Positions 17,679-26,938 are shown, counted from the stretch's first letter. The stretch is 64,000 bases of DNA from DATDOR01 sp035512695 (GCA_035512695.1 DATKDL010000146.1:1-64000); one strand, 5' to 3'. The notes: generated from the sequence alone by a model not told the origin. Numbers and translations are program-made.

Positions 17679-18862
17679 ACCAGGTTCTCGTAAAAGGCCC
17701 CGGCCCGGGGCATGACGTTCCCGTACAAAGCCCGTTCAGAGATCATTTTCAAGTTGTGCAGCCGCGCGCGGCTTCGGATGACCGGATCTCCCAGGCATTC
17801 CAGGATCGCCGAGGCGATCGAAACCGGCGAGCGCGGGTCGACGAGCAAACCATTTAAGCCCGGCGTGATCCATTCCCGGATCGATTCGAGATCGCCGGCA
17901 ATCGGGAAGCAGCCGCAGGCCAGGGCTTCGAGCAGGGAGTTTGGCGTGCCGTCGTGGGTGGTTGGGGAGAGGATGACGGCGGCGCGCCGGAAGAGGGCGG
18001 CCAGTTCGGTCTGCGGGAGCGCCGGGAGCAGGCGGATGGCGTGTTCGATCCCGAGTTTCCCGGCGAGGGCGGCGAGTCGCGGATCGCCGGCTAATCCCGG
18101 GCAGTCGAAGCGGACGTCGGGAGCGTGATCCAGGACGGCCGGGACGGCATGCAGGAAGGTTTCATTTTCGACGTAGGCCCGCAGCCCGCGCGGCTGGACG
18201 ATCCGCCGGGGATCGACGCCATCGGGGTCGCCGGGGAAGAAGATTTTGGGGCGGACGCCGCCGCCGCCGGGGATAACGGCGGTGGGGGTGGGTCGTGGGA
18301 GGCCTATTTCATAAGCCAGGCGGATATCGCGCCGGCAGTCTGCCAGGAGGGCGTGAGTGGTGGTGAGGGCTTGTGCGGTGAGGGCGGCGATGGTCGGATC
18401 GGCGGCTGCGTGCAGGGTGAGGTCGTTGCCCCAGACGGACAGCACCAGCGGCGGCATGCGTATAGCCAGTTTTGCGGCGGCGGAATATGCGGCTGCGGCG
18501 AGCAGGCCTTCGAACGGGATCCGGAGCGCGTGAACCAGGTCAGGCTCCACTCCCACAATGCGCCGCTGCAGCGCTGCAGACCGGCGACCGAGCGTCCAGG
18601 CCCGGACCCTGCGCAGCACGACCGCACGGGAACCGGGCGCCGTCCAACGCCGGAGCCAGTTCCCCGATCCACCGGTCGAGCCGGCCAGCCGGGCGAAAGC
18701 CGCCGGGATCTCTTCATAGGATGCCAGTCCGGGCAGCGGTGTGGCCGGGAAGGTGGAGACCAGGTGGACCTCATACCGGTCGTCCAGGAGAAAATATTCC
18801 ATCCAACCGGCTGCGGTGGGTGAGCGCCCGTCGGCGATAAATAGGAGCTTCATCGCAGTCAC
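17675..18862 (-). CDS. GT4-type glycosyltransferase
   Basis: A 395-residue GT-B protein. The N-terminal MKLLFIADGRSPTAAGW fits a Rossmann strand with the substrate loop. The C-terminal domain carries the nucleotide-sugar region LSPTTHDGTPNSLLEALACGCFPIAGD, with the E-x7-E-type spacing. It starts with GTG overlapping the previous stop (GTGA); an ATG three codons later is possible. It is the last gene of the glycan operon. Confidence 0.88.
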   Translation of the reverse strand: MTAMKLLFIADGRSPTAAGWMEYFLLDDRYEVHLVSTFPATPLPGLASYEEIPAAFARLAGSTGGSGNWLRRWTAPGSRAVVLRRVRAWTLGRRSAALQRRIVGVEPDLVHALRIPFEGLLAAAAYSAAAKLAIRMPPLVLSVWGNDLTLHAAADPTIAALTAQALTTTHALLADCRRDIRLAYEIGLPRPTPTAVIPGGGGVRPKIFFPGDPDGVDPRRIVQPRGLRAYVENETFLHAVPAVLDHAPDVRFDCPGLAGDPRLAALAGKLGIEHAIRLLPALPQTELAALFRRAAVILSPTTHDGTPNSLLEALACGCFPIAGDLESIREWITPGLNGLLVDPRSPVSIASAILECLGDPVIRSRARLHNLKMISERALYGNVMPRAGAFYENLV

Positions 18863-19965
18863 GAAACGGCCAGCACCGCTTCGACAAACCGGTCAGCCAT
18901 CCTCTCGATGTTGATCTCCTCGACGGTGATCCGCCGGCTCTCCGCGCCTTTTCGCCCCAAACCCGACGGGTCGGACAGCGCGGCTTCCAGGGCTGTTCGG
19001 AGGGCATGATTATCCAGTGCCGGGACGAGCCAACCGTTCTCCGGGCGGACGAGGTCCTCCTGGGTCCCATCCCCCTCGGCGACGATGACCGGCAGCCCAT
19101 AGCTCATCGCCTCCTGGACGGCCAGCCCACCTGTGCCGGGCAGCACGAAAAGATCGGCCCCGCGGAAGGCAGCGGCCAGGGCTTCGCCTTCCAGATGGCC
19201 CATGAACTCGATCTGGATGGATAGATCGGCGGCCTGTCTCTCCAACCCGTCGCGAGCCGGCCCGTCCCCGACGATTCGGATCAACGGCTGCAGATTCTCC
19301 GGGAGTGCGGCACAAACCGAAAGCAGCACATTGACCCGTTTACGCGACTGCAGCCTGCCGGCGAACAGGACGATCAACTTCCCTGGTCTCGACCCGGGCG
19401 CAGCGGGCGGATACCCCGGCGACGGTGCGACGGCATTGTACCCGGTGAAGATGCGGTCCTGCGGGAAGAAGCCGGTGGCCCGGTATTCCTCCGCCCCCCG
19501 GCTCGAATAGGCGATGATCCCGTCCAGGGCTTTCAGCAGCCTGGCACGGGCGGCCTCCCGCAAGCCGGTTCTGAACCCATTGGACTTCTCCACCCCGAGC
19601 CCCCAGCCCAGCACCGGCCTACGCCGGGTCTGCATCCACGCGATTGCGCCAAAAGTCGTCCAATAACGCGGGTTGGCTTCGACGATCAGGACTTCGGGAT
19701 CGATGCGTTTCAACCAGTCCATCAGCTGCGGTTGTCTGCAAAGGTAAAGCGGGTGACCCGGATGGAACAGGTGCATGTTCCTACCGGTAACGTGCGCCGC
19801 GATTTGCGGTACGGCGCCGGACGGGATCGTTTCTGCTTCGAGCGGGCTCCCTGAAAAAAGCGCCAGGCCTCCACGGCATCTCCGCGCAAGCTCGTCAAAG
19901 AACGCAACGCGGTAGCTCGGCAGGACCCGCTGCTGAATCGCCAATCGGCCCGGGTACTCGATCAC
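18859..19965 (-). CDS. GT4-type glycosyltransferase
   Basis: A 368-residue GT-B glycosyltransferase. KLIVLFAGRLQSRKRVNVLL opens the C-terminal domain and FVLPGTGGLAVQEAMSYGLPVIVAEGDG is the sugar-nucleotide-binding segment. The GTG at 19965 forms a GTGA overlap with the FkbM gene's stop, so I prefer it to the GTG at 19986. Donor and acceptor are unknown. The start of the mature protein (RVLPSYRVAFFDELARR) is typical of exopolysaccharide transferases. Confidence 0.87.
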   Translation of the reverse strand: MIEYPGRLAIQQRVLPSYRVAFFDELARRCRGGLALFSGSPLEAETIPSGAVPQIAAHVTGRNMHLFHPGHPLYLCRQPQLMDWLKRIDPEVLIVEANPRYWTTFGAIAWMQTRRRPVLGWGLGVEKSNGFRTGLREAARARLLKALDGIIAYSSRGAEEYRATGFFPQDRIFTGYNAVAPSPGYPPAAPGSRPGKLIVLFAGRLQSRKRVNVLLSVCAALPENLQPLIRIVGDGPARDGLERQAADLSIQIEFMGHLEGEALAAAFRGADLFVLPGTGGLAVQEAMSYGLPVIVAEGDGTQEDLVRPENGWLVPALDNHALRTALEAALSDPSGLGRKGAESRRITVEEINIERMADRFVEAVLAVS

Positions 19966-20825
19966 GGATTTTCGCCGGGGAGGCACACCAGGTAGGCTTT
20001 CTGGGCGAGATCGCCGGGATTTTCCACGCGCGGATAAGCTGTTCGCATAGCGTGTACTCGATATTGCAGGCGAGATAAAGTTTCCCAGGCCGCCGCAGCG
20101 GCGTCCGGGCCGTGGAGTTCGAGAAAAATGACGGGACAGGTCATTTCCAGCGTCCGAACCATCCCCGACAGCGCAAGTGCCTCGCCGCCTTCGATATCGA
20201 TCTTGACCAGGTCAGGCGGGGGATGGCCGAGTTCGATCACGAAATGGTCGATCGAGATGCCCGGCACCGTGATCGTATCGCCGCGATCCTGGGGATCGGC
20301 GCCCGGCTCAATTACCCGACCGGTCGCATGGGATGCGCCACGAATAAAACGCACCTCCCGGTTTGCATCGATCACCGCTGCATGCGTGATTGTGACGGTG
20401 GATTCGAAGCCGTTCAGCCTGACATGTTCGTCCAGCCGCGCGGCATTCTCCGGCAGGGCCTCGAAAGCGAACACCCGGCCGGTTTCCCCGGTCATCCTCG
20501 CCATCAGCAGCGTGATATAGCCGATATTCGCGCCGATGTCGTAAAGGGTCATCCCGGGTCCGGCGAAATCGGCCATAGCCTGGTGGAGCTGCGGTTCGTA
20601 CGTGCCCAGCCAATAATCCTTTTCGCTTTGCAGGTCAAGGACCATTCTGGAGCCGGCCAACGGTCCGGCGGCGACGGCGATCTCGGCGTGGCCGGCCGGT
20701 GCGGCCCGGTTGAGGGCTTTGCGGATCAGGCGGGTGACCGGTCCGAGCCGGTACATTCCCTGCCGCAGCGGCCCGGGGAGCAGCCGGGCGATCCGAGCCG
20801 AAGTTTTGAGGAGGAAGCTGCCCAT
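19962..20825 (-). CDS. FkbM-family SAM methyltransferase
   Basis: A 287-residue methyltransferase. MTLYDIGANIGYITLLMARM is motif I, VFAFEALPENAARLDEHV is motif II, and PDLVKIDIEGGEALALSGM is the FkbM signature. Such enzymes usually O-methylate sugars in glycans or secondary metabolites. Placement between glycosyltransferase genes, with a GTGA overlap to the next one, supports glycan decoration. Confidence 0.9.
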   Translation of the reverse strand: MGSFLLKTSARIARLLPGPLRQGMYRLGPVTRLIRKALNRAAPAGHAEIAVAAGPLAGSRMVLDLQSEKDYWLGTYEPQLHQAMADFAGPGMTLYDIGANIGYITLLMARMTGETGRVFAFEALPENAARLDEHVRLNGFESTVTITHAAVIDANREVRFIRGASHATGRVIEPGADPQDRGDTITVPGISIDHFVIELGHPPPDLVKIDIEGGEALALSGMVRTLEMTCPVIFLELHGPDAAAAAWETLSRLQYRVHAMRTAYPRVENPGDLAQKAYLVCLPGENP

Positions 20826-20833
20826 CGACTGCC

Positions 20834-22153
20834 TTAACGGACCTGCCAGCCCAGTTTCTCCATATAATCCTTGATCCGGACCACACCGATCATCCTTTCG
20901 TAGTAGAAGTTATTCACCACCCGGATCACCTCCGCCCGGGCGACCTCCGCTTCTTCGCTCAGGCCCTCACTGGGATCGTGCCGGCCCAGTTCGTCCCGAA
21001 GCCGAAGGAGCAGGCTCACGATCGCTTCCTCCTCGCCGCCTTCGAGGACCCGGATGACGAGCATGATCAGTTCCTGGGCCTGGGCCATCAACTGTTCCTT
21101 CGAAAAAGTCGATCCCGGGAAGAAGACATCGTCGATCGTCCGGATCAGGGCCCAGATCTGGTACAGGACGGTCGCGGGTTCGTCGAAAAGCTCGCGCAGA
21201 TACAGGGCTTCCTCGTAGCGCCCGGTCAGCCGGAACACGTTGTACATGCGCTTGGCGGCTTTGCCGTAATTCAAGTCATCGGTGATGTATTTGGCGATCT
21301 GCTCTTCCAGCGCGTCGACGTATTCATCTAATGCGTTCCCGGCGACGTTCCGGGCCAGCTTGGAGAAGATCGGGATCGACTCGGCTTCGAGATAGACTTC
21401 CTGGAAGTACGGGTCCAGGTATCCGTCGAGCGCTACGATGCTTCCGTCCGGCGCTTCCCAGGTGACATCGAGCATGTTGCTGGCGTTGATCAGTTCCTTT
21501 CGAAGCGGATCGGCCACGACCCAATCCAATTTCGTCCATCCCGCATTGTGCGCCATCGCCTCCCAGTCCAGGCGGACGGGTTCGCCTTCCGGGGATGTGC
21601 CTTCGACAAAGCCGCGCTCGATCTCTTCAGGCGACCAGGTCAGCGAACCGCCGGCTTTGTTCAGCCGGCCGTCGCGAACGACATCGGAAGGATATGAGCC
21701 CATGCGGACCTCAATCAGCTGGTAGTGATCGCCTTTGCGCGTGTCGAGCGCCTTCCGCCGCAGGATCCGGCTGAGGATGCGGCAGGCCTCTTCCTGCGTC
21801 GGGGCTTTGATATTGACTCTTTCAAAGAAATCGGCGTCGCCGGGGTACGTCTGGATTTTGGACTGGGCCGCCGAGCCGGAAAGCGCCAGCGCCGTCTCGA
21901 CCACACCCGGTTCGTCGCCGAACTCGACCAGGTCCCCGATCTTGCGGAAGTGGGCCAGGTCGGCCGAGGAGAAATCCAGCATGACGGCTTTGTGCCCGAA
22001 CACGCCGGTCCCGACATCGACGACGACGTCGCCCTCTGTCGGGTTGGCCGCCATCTGGGCCAGCCACTGGAGGGCATCGGCCTCATCGATAACGACTCCC
22101 AGGCGTTTCGCGGAGGCGATAATTTGCTTCAGATCGGTTGTTTGGTCGGACAT
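20834..22153 (-). CDS. Nucleotidyltransferase-like protein of unknown function
   Basis: A 439-residue soluble protein. Around residues 90-110 it shows a GS...DxD pattern (SGSAAQSKI followed by PGDADFFERVN), resembling the active site of polymerase-beta-type nucleotidyltransferases. The rest is rich in acidic helices with no domain I can name. The ATG at 22153 has an AGGAGA Shine-Dalgarno. The gene sits between an exonuclease and FkbM genes in a glycan operon, which gives no clear functional hint. The substrate could be a nucleic acid, protein or small molecule. Confidence 0.6.
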   Translation of the reverse strand: MSDQTTDLKQIIASAKRLGVVIDEADALQWLAQMAANPTEGDVVVDVGTGVFGHKAVMLDFSSADLAHFRKIGDLVEFGDEPGVVETALALSGSAAQSKIQTYPGDADFFERVNIKAPTQEEACRILSRILRRKALDTRKGDHYQLIEVRMGSYPSDVVRDGRLNKAGGSLTWSPEEIERGFVEGTSPEGEPVRLDWEAMAHNAGWTKLDWVVADPLRKELINASNMLDVTWEAPDGSIVALDGYLDPYFQEVYLEAESIPIFSKLARNVAGNALDEYVDALEEQIAKYITDDLNYGKAAKRMYNVFRLTGRYEEALYLRELFDEPATVLYQIWALIRTIDDVFFPGSTFSKEQLMAQAQELIMLVIRVLEGGEEEAIVSLLLRLRDELGRHDPSEGLSEEAEVARAEVIRVVNNFYYERMIGVVRIKDYMEKLGWQVR

Positions 22154-22181
22154 GGTCTCTCCTTTTGTACCGGATCGGTTT

Positions 22182-22742
22182 TTATGAACTTGCGTTGGAG
22201 TCGCGCAGATCGTCGAGGATCCGGGCGAACAGTTTTGCCTGGTCGATCGCGTCTTCCAGGGCGTTGTGCCGAAAAGTGTGATCGAGTGGGTAATCTCGCT
22301 GGAGCGCAGCGCCGGCCTGTCCGAAATTGGTGAGCTGTTTGAAACCCATGTAAAAGGCCTTGATGTCCAGCGCGTTGTGCCCGAATGGATTGCGGGCGAG
22401 ATACCGGTGGAAATAATCGTTGACAAACATCCAATCAAAAGCGGCGTTCAGCGCCACGAACACCGGGCGGGTATTCGCCGGCGTATGCCGCTCGATCCAG
22501 CCGGCGAAGGCCGCCATCGCTTCGGCCGGCGCAGTTCCACCGGATTCTAACCGCTCGCGGGAGAGTTTGTGGATCTGCATCGATTCAGGGTCGAACCGCT
22601 CACGGTCCGGCTTTAGTTCGCAGTAATAGGTCGTACCGGGATCGTCCAACAGGCAGGCGCCGATTGCGAGCAGCGCGCAATCAGATGGGTTCGGGCCGGC
22701 CGTTTCGATGTCGACGGAGAAGTGGATTTCGGCAGGTGTCAT
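22182..22742 (-). CDS. DEDDh 3'-5' exonuclease family protein
   Basis: A 186-residue protein with the DEDDh exonuclease signature: FSVDIETAG (Exo I), FVALNAAFDWMFV (Exo II) and HNALEDAIDQAKL (Exo III). It resembles small RNase-T-like or Rv2179c-like exonucleases. Its ATG overlaps the preceding glycosyltransferase stop (ATGA), so it is translated with the glycan operon. Whether it trims RNA or DNA is not evident. Confidence 0.82.
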   Translation of the reverse strand: MTPAEIHFSVDIETAGPNPSDCALLAIGACLLDDPGTTYYCELKPDRERFDPESMQIHKLSRERLESGGTAPAEAMAAFAGWIERHTPANTRPVFVALNAAFDWMFVNDYFHRYLARNPFGHNALDIKAFYMGFKQLTNFGQAGAALQRDYPLDHTFRHNALEDAIDQAKLFARILDDLRDSNASS

Positions 22743-23755
22743 TTCTCGAGCAGCTCCTTAAGATAGGCCTGGACCATCCTGTCCAGCACGAACATCTTTT
22801 CAGCCCGCGCGCGCGCCGACCGGCGGTACACTGCCTGGTTTTCGAAAACCTGCGCTGCGGCGCGCGCCAGCCCCTCGGTATCCGGCGGTTCCAACTGCCA
22901 CGGGTCGCCGCCGTAAGGAGCAATGCCCCCTGCATCGGTCCCGACCAGCTCGCGCAGCGCGCCGGTGTCGAAGGCGGTGACCGGCAGGCCGCAGGCGAGG
23001 GCTTCGATCACGGCGTTCGGGCAGGCGGGGTTCAGGTCGGCCGAGAACAGGACATGCGCCGAGCGGTCCAGCGCCGGGATCTCGGCCGCCGGTACCCACC
23101 CCAGCCATTCGATCGCGTCGTCGTTGAACCGAGTCTGGATTTCGGCGGATACCCGGCCCGCCACGACCAGTTCGACCGGAAGCGGCAGGATCTCGCTCAA
23201 TATGGCGCGCAGCCGGACGGCCGTGTCGAGCCCGGCTTCATACCCTCCCTGGAGGTTCCCTTCGACGAGCAGCAGCCTGAAATGATCGGTGGGTCTCTCT
23301 TCGGGACCTTCCGGCGTGTACCGGTCCAGATCGACGGCGTTGTGGATCACGACGGCGGGCTGCCGGGCGGGTCCGTACGACCGTTCCCACCAGTCCTGTA
23401 CGAACCGGCTCTGGTAGACGATCCGGTCAGCGTACCGGTCCCGGATCGTCTGCAGCAGCAGGTTTCCGATTTCGGCGCGCAGGGTGTGGCGGATCCCGGT
23501 CCGGCGGTGGCGGTGGATCCAGTTGATCCCGTCCAGGCGCTGGACGATCCGGATCCCGCGCCGCCGCGCCCGGCGCAGCCCCGCCAGGTCCCGCGTCCCG
23601 CCGATGACGAGCACCGCAGCGAGATCCGGGTCGTCGACGCCGGCCGCGATCCGGATTCCGCGGTTTGCCAGCCCGGTGGTAAGCTTGTCCCGGAAACTGA
23701 CCATCCCGCCCACGCCGTGGACATGCGGGATAAGACCGATCGTTCTATGATCCAT
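22739..23755 (-). CDS. GT4-type glycosyltransferase
   Basis: A 338-residue glycosyltransferase. VHGVGGMVSFRDKLTTGL is near the start, and SADLNPACPNAVIEALACGLPVTAFDTG is the donor-binding segment. The ATG at 23755 is preceded by TACAAT with a 7-bp gap (23763-23768 on the plus strand), a leaderless start lying inside the end of the upstream gene. The operon may therefore have an internal promoter here. Confidence 0.87.
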   Translation of the reverse strand: MDHRTIGLIPHVHGVGGMVSFRDKLTTGLANRGIRIAAGVDDPDLAAVLVIGGTRDLAGLRRARRRGIRIVQRLDGINWIHRHRRTGIRHTLRAEIGNLLLQTIRDRYADRIVYQSRFVQDWWERSYGPARQPAVVIHNAVDLDRYTPEGPEERPTDHFRLLLVEGNLQGGYEAGLDTAVRLRAILSEILPLPVELVVAGRVSAEIQTRFNDDAIEWLGWVPAAEIPALDRSAHVLFSADLNPACPNAVIEALACGLPVTAFDTGALRELVGTDAGGIAPYGGDPWQLEPPDTEGLARAAAQVFENQAVYRRSARARAEKMFVLDRMVQAYLKELLEK

Positions 23756-24563
23756 GCTCGGAATTGTATCCGGCGGAGGCAAATTCCAACGATCGTGCGT
23801 TGATCGCGGCTGCTTTGATCTCCAGCCACTGCGGCTCCGGACAGCCGTGAAGCCCGTACCGAAGCCGGCCCTCCGGAGTGAACGCGGCGAACTGGTTGTC
23901 GATCCAGATCACCAGCGCCAGCGGTGAGGCTGGGGATACCCGGGTCGTGTGCACCAGGTCGCCGTCGATCCGGAAGTCGACCGAATCCCGGCCCCATACC
24001 AACCGGTATTCGTGTTCGCCGGTGACATCGATCCCGGCGGGTGCGCTGCCCGATTCATGAATTACGCGCCGGCTGAGGTACGTGCGCAGCCTGCGGGCCA
24101 CCGGGGTTATGGCGAACAGCGGCAGGCCGAACAGGACCGGCAGCAGCTTCCGGATAGGCTGGTCCGTGGATCGGAACGTCTGGGCGAGGAAACCCCGGCC
24201 CGGCAGGTCGTCCCGAAAAGTCAGATGGCTTGCGCGGGGGGCATAAAAGAACCAGGCCGCTTGCGGCAGCGCCGGCAGCGGATCGGTTCTGCCGAGACCG
24301 AGCGAGAACTTCCCCGGTGCATTCCAGAACCCGAACCCCCAGGTTCCCGGGACATCGGCAGAAACCGCACGGGCGCGCAGGGAGAGATCGACGGGCGGGG
24401 ACCATGGATACGCCTTTCTTCGCAGACCTGCGTAATCATCGACCTGGGCCAGCCGCACGCGGCGGCTCGACCCGGAGGGGATATCCAGGCGCAGACCCCC
24501 GGTTTGAATCTCCTTGACCTGGGCGCCGGTCGAGTATCTTTTACGGACGTAGAACGGTTCCAC
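23745..24563 (-). CDS. Concanavalin-A-like jelly-roll protein
   Basis: A 272-residue protein that looks like a ConA-like glucanase/lectin fold. It contains repeated Trp-containing strands (WGFGFWNAPGKFSLGLG), YRLVWGRDSVDFRIDGDLVHTTRV and LALVIWIDNQFAAFTPEGRL. I see no certain catalytic Glu pair or signal peptide, though a hydrophobic stretch lies near residues 137-153. It starts with GTG; TATAAT (24571-24576 on the plus strand) lies seven bases upstream, so it appears leaderless. It is the first gene of the glycan operon. Confidence 0.68.
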   Translation of the reverse strand: MEPFYVRKRYSTGAQVKEIQTGGLRLDIPSGSSRRVRLAQVDDYAGLRRKAYPWSPPVDLSLRARAVSADVPGTWGFGFWNAPGKFSLGLGRTDPLPALPQAAWFFYAPRASHLTFRDDLPGRGFLAQTFRSTDQPIRKLLPVLFGLPLFAITPVARRLRTYLSRRVIHESGSAPAGIDVTGEHEYRLVWGRDSVDFRIDGDLVHTTRVSPASPLALVIWIDNQFAAFTPEGRLRYGLHGCPEPQWLEIKAAAINARSLEFASAGYNSEHGS

Positions 24564-24696
24564 GCAGGATATTATAAGATCTAGATGGTAACTACTCAGC
24601 CAATTTTTCCCGGAATTTCAGCCGCAGCCTGAGTGATTACTCCAGATGTTATAATTCCTCGTTCGAGTTCGAAATCACTTGCTCACAGGAGCCTTA
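24564..24696. promoter_or_regulatory. Divergent promoter region
   Basis: The minus-strand TATAAT at 24571-24576 serves the ConA-like gene. The plus-strand TATAAT at 24650-24655 serves the MBL gene, leaving a leader of about 35 nt with an AGGAG Shine-Dalgarno before the ATG at 24697. Confidence 0.6.
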
Positions 24697-25341
24697 ATGG
24701 AAATTGCCTGGTACGGTTTATCTTGCTTCCGTCTGACCGAGCGTGGGAAAGCGACCGTCGTCACTGACCCCTATGATCACACCCGGATCGGCTATGGGGC
24801 GCTCAAGTTGCGCGCCGATATCGTCTCCGTCAGCCACGATGCACCGGGTCACAACCACGTCAAGGCGGTCAAAGGTGTGGAGCACATCATCGACGGTCCG
24901 GGGGAATACGAGATCGGGGAAGTATTCATCACGGGCGTTCGCACCCAGACCGGAAAGCGGTCCAGGAACGGCTCGGGTTCGAATACCCTTTACGTCTTCG
25001 ATTACGATGGGGTCACGATCGCTCATCTTGGAGATTTGGAGCGCACCCTGACCCAGTCCGAGGTGGACGCCCTGGGCACCGTCAGCGTCGCGCTGGTGCC
25101 GGTCGGAGGCGGGAGCAGCATGTCGGCTTCGCAAGCCGCTGAAGTGATCAGTATGCTGGACCCCGGAATCGTCATCCCGATGCATTACAAAACCAGCGAG
25201 ACCTCTCTTAAGCTCGAGCCGCTGAGCAAATTCATTAAGGAAATGGGCCTGGGAACGGTGAAGCCTGTGGCTGCGCTCAAGGTGACCCCTTCATCGGTAC
25301 CGGAAGAAACCCAGGTCGTCGTGCTCGACCCGGTAAGTTAG
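24697..25341 (+). CDS. MBL-fold metal-dependent hydrolase (UlaG-like)
   Basis: A 214-residue metallo-beta-lactamase-fold protein: MEIAWYGLSCFRLTERG, then VVTDPYD, then VSVSHDAPGHNHV. The last is the metal motif in an HDxxxHNH form rather than the classical HxHxDH. IAHLGDLERTLT and VIPMHYKT supply further metal ligands. The ATG at 24697 has an AGGAG Shine-Dalgarno. Such small proteins are widespread and mostly uncharacterised. Confidence 0.85.
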   Translation: MEIAWYGLSCFRLTERGKATVVTDPYDHTRIGYGALKLRADIVSVSHDAPGHNHVKAVKGVEHIIDGPGEYEIGEVFITGVRTQTGKRSRNGSGSNTLYVFDYDGVTIAHLGDLERTLTQSEVDALGTVSVALVPVGGGSSMSASQAAEVISMLDPGIVIPMHYKTSETSLKLEPLSKFIKEMGLGTVKPVAALKVTPSSVPEETQVVVLDPVS

Positions 25342-25349
25342 CGCGCGGG

Positions 25350-25406
25350 GAGGATGGCGGTGCCCGGCTTCCGGACCTCGCCCGGCAGCCGGGCACCGCC
25401 ATCCTC
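25350..25406. terminator. 20-bp inverted repeat
   Basis: Arms 25350-25369 and 25387-25406 are perfect around a 17-nt loop. It lies 8 bp after the MBL stop codon. There is no clear T tract, so terminator strength is uncertain. Confidence 0.55.
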
Positions 25407-25442
25407 TTGAATTTCGGAAATGCAAACCCGAAGGAGTATCGC

Positions 25443-25745
25443 TTGGCTGTAAAAATTCTGATGACCTGGGATCTACTGCCCGGGAAGGAACAGGATTACT
25501 TTGAATTCGTGGTTCGGGATTTCATCCCCGGCATGCAGGAGATCGGTCTGCAGCCGAGCGATGCCTGGTATACCTACTATGGGGACCATCCGCAGATCAT
25601 GGCCGGCGCGGTCGTCAATTCGATGGATGAGATGGACCGGCTGATCAACTCGGATGACTGGCATGAATTGACCCGGCAGTTGATGGAATACGTCCAGGAT
25701 TTCGAGTACAAGATCGTCCCGGCCCGCGGGGGTTTTCAGCTTTAG
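25443..25745 (+). CDS. Small conserved protein, probable dimeric alpha-beta barrel
   Basis: A 100-residue protein (VKILMTWDLLPGKEQDYFEF, then SMDEMDRLINSDDWHEL) with the strand-helix-strand pattern and size of ABM/NIPSNAP-like ferredoxin-fold domains. I prefer the TTG at 25443, preceded by AAGGAG with 6-nt spacing, because the first upstream ATG lies across the hairpin end. Its TAG overlaps the GTG of the next gene by one base, so the two are coupled. Function unknown. Confidence 0.68.
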   Translation: MAVKILMTWDLLPGKEQDYFEFVVRDFIPGMQEIGLQPSDAWYTYYGDHPQIMAGAVVNSMDEMDRLINSDDWHELTRQLMEYVQDFEYKIVPARGGFQL

Positions 25746-26566
25746 TGCGTTTCCAGGATCCCGACCATCTCAGAAAGGTCCAGTACGGCGATCCCGCCCG
25801 GCTTGACGCCCGTATTCGCTTGCACGCGCTGTACGGGACCAACCCCCTCGATTTTCACCGCTGGATTTTCGAAGAAACCGTCCGCGAACTACCTCCGGAC
25901 GCCCGGCTGCTCGAGGTGGGCGGCGGGCACGGCCGGCTGTGGTCCGTCAATGCAGACCGCATTCCTCCGGGCTGGACCATCGCACTTTCTGACTTTTCGC
26001 CCGGCATGATTGGGGGTGCGGCCCGGGACGAGGCGCTTCGGTCCCATGGCCGGATCACGTTTGCCTGTCTGGATGCGCAGCGGCTCCCGTATGCGCGGGC
26101 CGCGTTCGACGCCGTCTGCGCCCATTTCATGCTTTACCACGTACCGGATCGAGAGCGGGCGTTTCGGGAAATCCGCCGGGTGCTCAAACCCGGGGGGCGT
26201 TTCTATGCAACCACGCTCGGGCGCGGCCACCTGCGGGAGATCTACGAGCTGGCGGAGCGGGTGGATGCGGATGTGGCGGAGCGAGCCCGAGAGGATTGGG
26301 AGCTCTCTTTCCGCCTGGACAACGGCCCGGAGGAGTTAGCGGCGCATTTCCCGGAAGTCGAACTGCGGCGCTACGAAGATGCACTCGAGATCACAGCGGC
26401 CGAACCGCTCAGCGATTACGTCCGTTCCCTGGCCAGCGCCGAGAAGTGGGGGCCTCGCGAGGTTGAGCGGCTGCGCGAGGAGATCGACCGCTGGTTGGAG
26501 CGGGAAGGCGTCATCCGCGTCCGGAAGGAAGTCGGAATGTTTTCCTGCCGCCGGTCAGACCGCTGA
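25745..26566 (+). CDS. Class I SAM methyltransferase
   Basis: A 273-residue protein starting with GTG. LLEVGGGHGRLWSVN is motif I, ITFACLDAQRLPYARAAFDAVCAHFMLYHV spans motifs II-III, and REIRRVLKPGGRFYATTLG is the post-methylation strand region typical of Methyltransf_11/25. It is coupled to the 100-residue gene upstream. Its 3' end overlaps the minus-strand DUF6295 gene by 12 bp. The acceptor is unknown. Confidence 0.87.
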   Translation: MRFQDPDHLRKVQYGDPARLDARIRLHALYGTNPLDFHRWIFEETVRELPPDARLLEVGGGHGRLWSVNADRIPPGWTIALSDFSPGMIGGAARDEALRSHGRITFACLDAQRLPYARAAFDAVCAHFMLYHVPDRERAFREIRRVLKPGGRFYATTLGRGHLREIYELAERVDADVAERAREDWELSFRLDNGPEELAAHFPEVELRRYEDALEITAAEPLSDYVRSLASAEKWGPREVERLREEIDRWLEREGVIRVRKEVGMFSCRRSDR

Positions 26567-26842
26567 TCCCGGTTCCTCCTCCAGGTGTCCTCCGGTCTCG
26601 GCCCGGTCGAGCACATCCAGGATGCCTGCGACCAGCGCGCGGGCGGACTGCTCGCTGAGCTCCACCGCGACACGAGCCCCGGTTCCCAGGCTTTCATTGA
26701 CGAAGTCGATATTCAGGGCGTGTTCGAAAGGGGCGTCGAAAGGGTGGTCGAAGGACAGGTTGGCTTCCCCCAACCGGAACCAGCCGTCCCGTCCCTTCCC
26801 GCTGCCGCTGATTTTGATTCGTTCGGTGATCATCGTGCACAT
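26555..26842 (-). CDS. DUF6295-family protein
   Basis: A 95-residue cytosolic protein beginning MCTMITERIKISGSGKG and continuing FDHPFDAPFEHALNIDFVN, which I recognise as the DUF6295 pattern. The ATG at 26842 has AAGGAG 8 nt upstream; in-frame codons further upstream cross a palindrome and are not used. Function unknown. Confidence 0.78.
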   Translation of the reverse strand: MCTMITERIKISGSGKGRDGWFRLGEANLSFDHPFDAPFEHALNIDFVNESLGTGARVAVELSEQSARALVAGILDVLDRAETGGHLEEEPGSAV

Positions 26843-26865
26843 GCAAGACTCCTTGGAATGGTTTA

Positions 26866-26933
26866 CGAAAAACGAACGGTGCGGGAGCAGGCGGGGGCGC
26901 GCCCCCGCCTGCTCCCGCACCGTTCGTTTTTCG
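26866..26933. terminator. 68-bp perfect palindrome
   Basis: Two 34-bp arms meet at 26899/26900 with no spacer and no mismatch. Five A residues lie near the left end and five T residues near the right end. It stands between the start of the DUF6295 gene and the 3' end of the dienelactone-hydrolase gene (both minus), so it can end the latter's transcript. A zero-spacer palindrome of this length can also extrude as a cruciform. Confidence 0.85.
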
Positions 26934-26938
26934 AACCT

